Assembly: GCA_945928585.1 (NCBI GenBank) | Contig: CAMENQ010000077.1 | Span: forward strand, 1-9,258 | Length of the DNA: 9,258 nucleotides | Direction of reading: 5' to 3' | Origin: an uncultured Roseburia sp. | GTDB lineage: Bacteria; Bacillota; Clostridia; Lachnospirales; Lachnospiraceae | In this document: in pieces, positions 5,935 through 9,258 of the stretch | How the letters are laid out: each line of letters begins with the position of its first letter | How positions within the stretch are numbered: position 1 is the first letter of the stretch | Notes under the pieces: generated by a model | The model's input: only the letters and a program-made list of their open reading frames with translations | What the model was told of the DNA's origin: nothing | Database searches by the model: none | Program-made: the position numbers and the translations under genes

Positions 5935-6204
5935 TTGGCTATAGTAGACTAGCAATGAAGGGGCAGAAATTGAAAGATAGAAACGGGTATGAAATGGTCA
6001 GGCGAGCGGGAATAAGCAGGGCTACGTTATGGGAAGTAGAAAAGGAACTCCCACGGTTTACATGCATTAGGAGGAATGGATAAGGACCTGGGCTTAGTTG
6101 ACAAGGATGATGAGTTTGGCAGAAGAATACAGGGCACGAATTTAGTATCCCCTAAACGGACAAAAAGGAGTATTGCGAAATTTTTAACACCGGCAAAAAA
6201 ATAG
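5935..6204 (+). pseudogene. Decayed HipB-like XRE-family DNA-binding regulator
   Basis: Pieces of one helix-turn-helix protein in three frames. AGGAGG (5922-5927) stands 7 nt before TTG 5935, which reads LAIVD and then stops. Frame 3 carries the HTH: SRLAMKGQ..., then EMVRRAGISRATLWEVEK. After AAG 6042-6044 one base is missing; frame 2 (from 6044) gives GTPTVYM (to 6064). Frame 1 (from 6064) then gives ALGGMDKDLGLVDKDDEFGR and continues to TAG 6202-6204. HipB-type regulators usually read EKGSPTV, then about ten residues, then an ALG-DKDL-LV-DDE tail, so I infer a 1-nt deletion followed by a short internal deletion. The 60-codon frame starting at ATG 5901 covers only the first part and overlaps the end of the PARG gene; it is not a true gene. 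No hipA-like kinase follows. Family assignment is by remembered pattern, not alignment. Confidence 0.7.
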
Positions 6205-6295
6205 AGCTGAAAAGCATAAAATAATTGAATTTATTGCCGATAATATGATATATTAAAGTATAAAAATTCTTTTGAGATAAACGGCAGGAGCACAG

Positions 6296-6363
6296 ATGTA
6301 ATACCTTTCAGTTGCTGAAATCGCAAAAAAATGGAATATTCCGGAGTTGAAGATGTTTTACTA
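6296..6363 (+). pseudogene. Relic of a small excisionase/HTH-type protein
   Basis: GGCAGGAG (6283-6290) precedes ATG 6296, but the second codon is TAA; the frame then reads YLSVAEIAKKWNIPELKMFY before TAG at 6361-6363. Small Lachnospiraceae HTH proteins of the MEYLSVAEIAKKWG...WNIPEDA type are familiar to me. Here the two tryptophan-flanked ends appear joined, as if the middle was deleted between the KKW and WNIPE segments. A single change from GAA to TAA would explain the lost start. The assignment rests on about 17 residues and is moderate at best. Confidence 0.45.
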
Positions 6364-6397
6364 GCCGTCAGATAAGGAATATTAGATGTAGTTAATT

Positions 6398-6427
6398 ATG
6401 ATTAGAGTTTTATTTGTTTGCCACGGC
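6398..6427 (+). pseudogene. Possible start of a low-molecular-weight tyrosine phosphatase, truncated
   Basis: ATG 6398 opens MIRVLFVCHG, which is the usual N-terminus of low-molecular-weight protein tyrosine phosphatases up to the first part of the VCHGNICRS phosphate-binding loop. After this the reading becomes RKLIF and stops at 6443-6445; the catalytic arginine loop and the rest are absent. Ten residues are little evidence, and no ribosome binding site is seen, so this is a tentative relic. Confidence 0.35.
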
Positions 6428-6481
6428 AGGAAGTTGATTTTTTGAAAGAATGCAGGAAAATCAAGGGTTGTGGGAGCTTGA

Positions 6482-6613
6482 GACGGGATTTTTATACCAG
6501 ATTTATACCAATTTTTTATGAGTTGGGGCTGTGACATGGTTGAAAAGTTGAAGGTAAAATTACGTCTGGACGAATTTCCGTTTGTGAATGATATGAAATA
6601 TGAGCACATTAGT
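6482..6613 (+). pseudogene. Unidentified coding remnant
   Basis: A frame of 43 codons without a start site of its own reads GIFIPDLYQFFMSWGCDMVE, then KLKVKLRLDEFPFVNDMKYE and HIS before TGA 6611-6613. The composition looks protein-like (hydrophobic and charged residues alternating, MKYEHIS end). There is no ribosome binding site before ATG 6518. I do not recognise a family. Together with the neighbouring relics it fills the gene-free stretch 6205-6764, where no intact gene is visible on either strand. Confidence 0.3.
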
Positions 6614-6618
6614 TGAGG

Positions 6619-6655
6619 ATTGATTGCTTTACTTATATAAAAATTTTCAATCAAT
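6619..6655. repeat. 8-bp inverted repeat at the promoter of the nuclease/SEC-C gene
   Basis: ATTGATTG (6619-6626) and CAATCAAT (6648-6655) are perfect reverse complements around a 21-nt AT-rich centre. The right arm overlaps the candidate -35 of the following promoter. This is consistent with a dimeric-repressor operator, or may be chance in AT-rich DNA. Confidence 0.45.
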
Positions 6656-6672
6656 AAAGAATTTGATATAAT
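6644..6672 (+). promoter_or_regulatory. Extended -10 promoter of the nuclease/SEC-C gene
   Basis: TATAAT (6667-6672) is preceded by TGA, giving an extended -10 (TGnTATAAT). TTTTCA (6644-6649) serves as a partial -35 at 17 bp spacing. The gap to the ATG at 6765 is about 90 nt, leaving room for a leader. The gene thus appears to be transcribed independently of the decayed region upstream. Confidence 0.6.
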
Positions 6673-6764
6673 TGAGATTGTTAAGAGAGTGTAGGTACAA
6701 ATCAAATATTAACGCTTTGCTATTTGTTTTGAAAGTTTTATAAGCATTAGAGGGAGAAGACATT

Positions 6765-9008
6765 ATGTATGATAGAAAGGTGATACATGAAAATAAAATT
6801 CGCAGTGAACATAGTTTTAATGAAAAATACGATATTTTACTTAAAGAAGTAAGTAGTCATACAAAAAATGAGTTATTAGCGATGGTTGGAGCAAGATACT
6901 ATTGCGCTTTAATTAAGGGAAATGATTCCTCAGATATATTACCAGCATTAGTAGAGTATATTGCAGGAATATGTATTACGTCTGAAAATCTTGCGAATAA
7001 CAAAATAGATAATGTGCAGTTTCAAAATATCTTTAGTTTATGTGAGCAATTGGCAGATGAACAATTACAGATAAATATGTATTCTTCAATTAATGAAGAG
7101 GATGATGATGATACAGTTGGCAAGAAGCTTTTTTCAGGAGAAATGAAGAATAGTTATTCATTTACAAGAGGATATTCGTGGTATAGAAAAATTGAAGAAG
7201 AGAATATAGAAAGAATTTTTGAAGGGTTTGAAAAAGAAATAGTGCAATTAATTGGATTTAGTCCTGCCGAAGTGTATATATTGGCAGACGCATATGCAAA
7301 TCTGATTTATGATAGAATTAAGGAGATTGCATTACCAAAGCTATTAGATAAACCAGATACAACGCAAGACTATGATATATATAAGCTTATAGGAAATAAT
7401 TATTATGACGTGATGAGTATGACAAGTGATGAATTATATGATAAATGTAGTCATTTATCAAGAACTCATTTTGATGCAATGATTCAGTTCTTTTCGTGTA
7501 AAATTTCAGACAGTGAATCGTATGCAAAAGTAAAGTATTTTACTGATGATAACTATTTTTCGACACATCCGATTATAAATGATGGCGAAAAATTATTATT
7601 AATAAATCATCAAATCTTGTTGTGGAATTTACGAGAATGCATTGAAGAAATAATAAAACAAAATCAGAAATTATGGAATGAATATGATAAAAAACATAAA
7701 TCGAAGTTCTTGGAAAACAAATCAGCTGAATTAGTCAGAAGAATTCTTCCACAATGTGAAATATATAGTTCGTTATATTATAAACCTAAAGGAGAAGAAA
7801 CAGCATGTGAATTGGATTTGTTAGCTGTATATGATAACATTGTGATTCTTGTGGAAGCAAAAAGTGGGATATATTCACGTCCGGCCAAGCGTGGCGGGTT
7901 AAAAAGATTAGAAACGGTTGTTAATAAGAATATTCAGTATGCATTTGAACAGGCAGATAGAACAAGAGCATATATATATCAAAGTGATGAAGCTAAGTTT
8001 TATTCGGATTCGATTTTAAAACAAGAGGTGATTACACTTAAGGCAGATGAAATTGCAGATGTTTTTATTATAAATACTACATTAGATTATTATGCAGAAT
8101 TAGGAGTCGATTTATACAAACTAAAAAAACTAGGTATATATGATCAGAAAGAATTTCCGTGGACTGTTTGTGTTTCTGATTTAGAGGTAATAGCAGATTT
8201 TATAGATTTCCCAAACCAGTTTTTATATTATATGTATCTTAGAAGGACAATTAATAATACTTTTTCAGAAGAGAATGGGGCGATGCTAATATATGAGCTA
8301 GATTTGCTTGCAATGTATAAAACTGAAAATACGGAAAATTTTCTAGCGTATGATATCAGTAGTGATGATGAGATAATATTGGAAAATGGGAAAAGACCAA
8401 CAACAAAAGACTATACAAATTATTTTAACGATTTTTATAGTGAGTATTTTAAAAATAAGAAAAAGCCAGAGATAGAAAAGAAAATATATAATCCAAGATT
8501 TTTGCAGATGTGCAGACAACTTGAAGAATACAATACAAAAGGTGTTTCATTTTTTATATTAAGATTTCTTGATTTAGATTTAGATGATCAAAATTGGTTG
8601 TTTGAGGCTATTGATAAATCATGTGAGCGTACCAAATATGACAATAAGATGCATACGGTATCAATTAAAAGGATGCCACAACATTTTTTTACTGAACCAT
8701 ATGGATTAGTCATCTATACAGCATATAAAAAAGATAGAAATAAAGTGGAAAGGCGGGCGTATATTTCAGGGAGAATTCAACAAGGACAAACTGGAATAAG
8801 ACATTGGATTACATTGTGTGTATTTTTGGATGATGACCGTCATTTCATAAATCAGTTTTATTTTCATGCTGGTTCTGACGAATTAACAGAAGAAATGAGA
8901 AGCATAACTTCTCATATCCCAGTTACAGCACCTATTAAGGTCTATCCAAACGAACCATGCCCATGCGGTTCAGGAGTGAAATACAAAAAGTGTTGCGGGA
9001 AAAAATGA
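6765..9008 (+). CDS. PD-(D/E)XK nuclease-like protein with C-terminal SEC-C motif
   Basis: A 747-residue soluble protein with no signal peptide or membrane helix. Residues 1-310 are largely helical and unrecognised, with an acidic run EEDDDD near 110. Residues about 315-400 fit a PD-(D/E)XK nuclease core: helix SAELVRRILP (Glu322), strand ACELDLLAVY (Asp351), strand VILVEAKSG (Glu364-x-Lys366), then IQYAFEQADRTRAY (Gln391, Gln396), as in restriction-like and NERD-type nucleases. Residues about 430-720 are unassigned. The protein ends with PCPCGSGVKYKKCCGKK (731-747), a SEC-C zinc-binding motif with Cys732, 734, 743 and 744. GGGAG (6752-6756) is 8 nt before ATG 6765. Base composition is visibly more AT-rich than the copper operon, and it lies among gene relics, suggesting acquisition. 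A DNA-directed defence nuclease is a reasonable guess; substrate and partner are unknown. The start and frame are secure. Confidence 0.8.
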   Translation: MYDRKVIHENKIRSEHSFNEKYDILLKEVSSHTKNELLAMVGARYYCALIKGNDSSDILPALVEYIAGICITSENLANNKIDNVQFQNIFSLCEQLADEQLQINMYSSINEEDDDDTVGKKLFSGEMKNSYSFTRGYSWYRKIEEENIERIFEGFEKEIVQLIGFSPAEVYILADAYANLIYDRIKEIALPKLLDKPDTTQDYDIYKLIGNNYYDVMSMTSDELYDKCSHLSRTHFDAMIQFFSCKISDSESYAKVKYFTDDNYFSTHPIINDGEKLLLINHQILLWNLRECIEEIIKQNQKLWNEYDKKHKSKFLENKSAELVRRILPQCEIYSSLYYKPKGEETACELDLLAVYDNIVILVEAKSGIYSRPAKRGGLKRLETVVNKNIQYAFEQADRTRAYIYQSDEAKFYSDSILKQEVITLKADEIADVFIINTTLDYYAELGVDLYKLKKLGIYDQKEFPWTVCVSDLEVIADFIDFPNQFLYYMYLRRTINNTFSEENGAMLIYELDLLAMYKTENTENFLAYDISSDDEIILENGKRPTTKDYTNYFNDFYSEYFKNKKKPEIEKKIYNPRFLQMCRQLEEYNTKGVSFFILRFLDLDLDDQNWLFEAIDKSCERTKYDNKMHTVSIKRMPQHFFTEPYGLVIYTAYKKDRNKVERRAYISGRIQQGQTGIRHWITLCVFLDDDRHFINQFYFHAGSDELTEEMRSITSHIPVTAPIKVYPNEPCPCGSGVKYKKCCGKK

Positions 9009-9055
9009 TATCTTGTAAATCTGTAAAGATCGCAATTGGTATTTGTTCTTTATAG

Positions 9056-9258
9056 TGGAAGGTTATAAAGGTATTGAAGAGCGGATACAAAGATGTTCCT
9101 TTGTATAGTGGTGACTTTGATAGAACGCAGTTTCAGAATCATGCAGGTAAGATTATTAAGGATGATGAGTGGGATATCAGAGAATCCTTTGCGAGCTGCT
9201 GAATGGAGACTATGAATAAAAGTCTGTAAATTAGATCTTCTATGATAATGATACGGTC
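9056..9258 (+). pseudogene. Frameshifted fragment of an unidentified gene, running off the window
   Basis: After a TAG at 9053-9055, frame 2 reads VLKSGYKDVPLYSGDFDRTQ, then FQNHAGKIIKDDEWDIRESF and stops at TGA 9200-9202. Frame 1 across the same point continues plausibly with ELLNGDYE, then stops at 9214; a third frame offers KSVN and, further on, FYDNDTV. The amino-acid texture is that of a real soluble protein broken by at least one indel. There is no ribosome binding site or ATG at its beginning. I do not recognise the family, and the remainder lies beyond the window. No clear terminator separates it from the gene ending at 9008. Confidence 0.45.

Noticed and set aside
5901..6083. A 60-codon frame starting ATG inside the end of the PARG gene
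   Set aside because: Its beginning overlaps the PARG stop and has no ribosome binding site of its own; only the middle matches an HTH protein, and the rest of that protein is found in other frames. It is part of the HipB-like pseudogene at 5935-6204.
6234..6264. TTGCCG ... TATAAA as a promoter for the HTH relic
   Set aside because: The spacing is 19 bp without a dyad and the stretch is AT-rich enough for chance -10 matches; the gene behind it is dead, so it was not listed as a feature.
6382..6705. Minus-strand frame of 107 codons over the relic region
   Set aside because: No ribosome binding site, no recognisable motif, and it runs opposite plus-strand fragments that do resemble known proteins. 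AT-rich noncoding DNA gives frames of this length.

Overview
The window looks like low-GC Firmicutes DNA, most likely a gut Clostridia of the Lachnospiraceae type. This is inferred from strong AGGAGG-type ribosome binding sites, AT-rich codon use, a TipAL-class MerR regulator, a CsoR-controlled copper operon and a SEC-C-tailed protein. No rRNA, tRNA, CRISPR array or intact mobile element was seen.

Layout. Positions 1-272 hold the frameshifted 3' end of an unrecognised gene. Positions 332-1199 form a self-contained unit: a MerR-type promoter with a 19-bp spacer, a TipAL/Mta-like regulator and a strong terminator. Positions 1302-4924 are a copper-efflux operon: a CsoR operator lying over the promoter, csoR, a membrane-anchored HMA metallochaperone, and a copA copper ATPase. 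The ATPase continues in frame, without a stop codon, into a complete CopZ chaperone that still has its own ribosome binding site and ATG. In this operon CsoR would sense Cu(I), the two small HMA modules would carry it, and CopA would export it.

Positions 5063-5917 encode an intact bacterial-type poly(ADP-ribose) glycohydrolase. It is followed 17 bases later by a broken HipB-like helix-turn-helix gene (5935-6204). From there to about 6613 the DNA is a run of gene relics: a start-killed excisionase/HTH-like fragment, a possible low-molecular-weight tyrosine phosphatase start, and unidentified coding remnants. After an inverted repeat and an extended -10 promoter comes a large gene (6765-9008), visibly more AT-rich. 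Its 747-residue product has a PD-(D/E)XK nuclease-like core and a C-terminal SEC-C zinc-binding motif; I know of no named system for this architecture. The window ends in another frameshifted gene fragment (9056-9258).

The most notable points are the copA-copZ read-through fusion with an internal translation start, an 18-bp tandem repeat inside the ATP-binding domain of CopA, the nuclease/SEC-C protein, and the glycohydrolase beside a decayed regulator. The right half (about 5900-9258) has the look of an accessory region with repeated gene loss.
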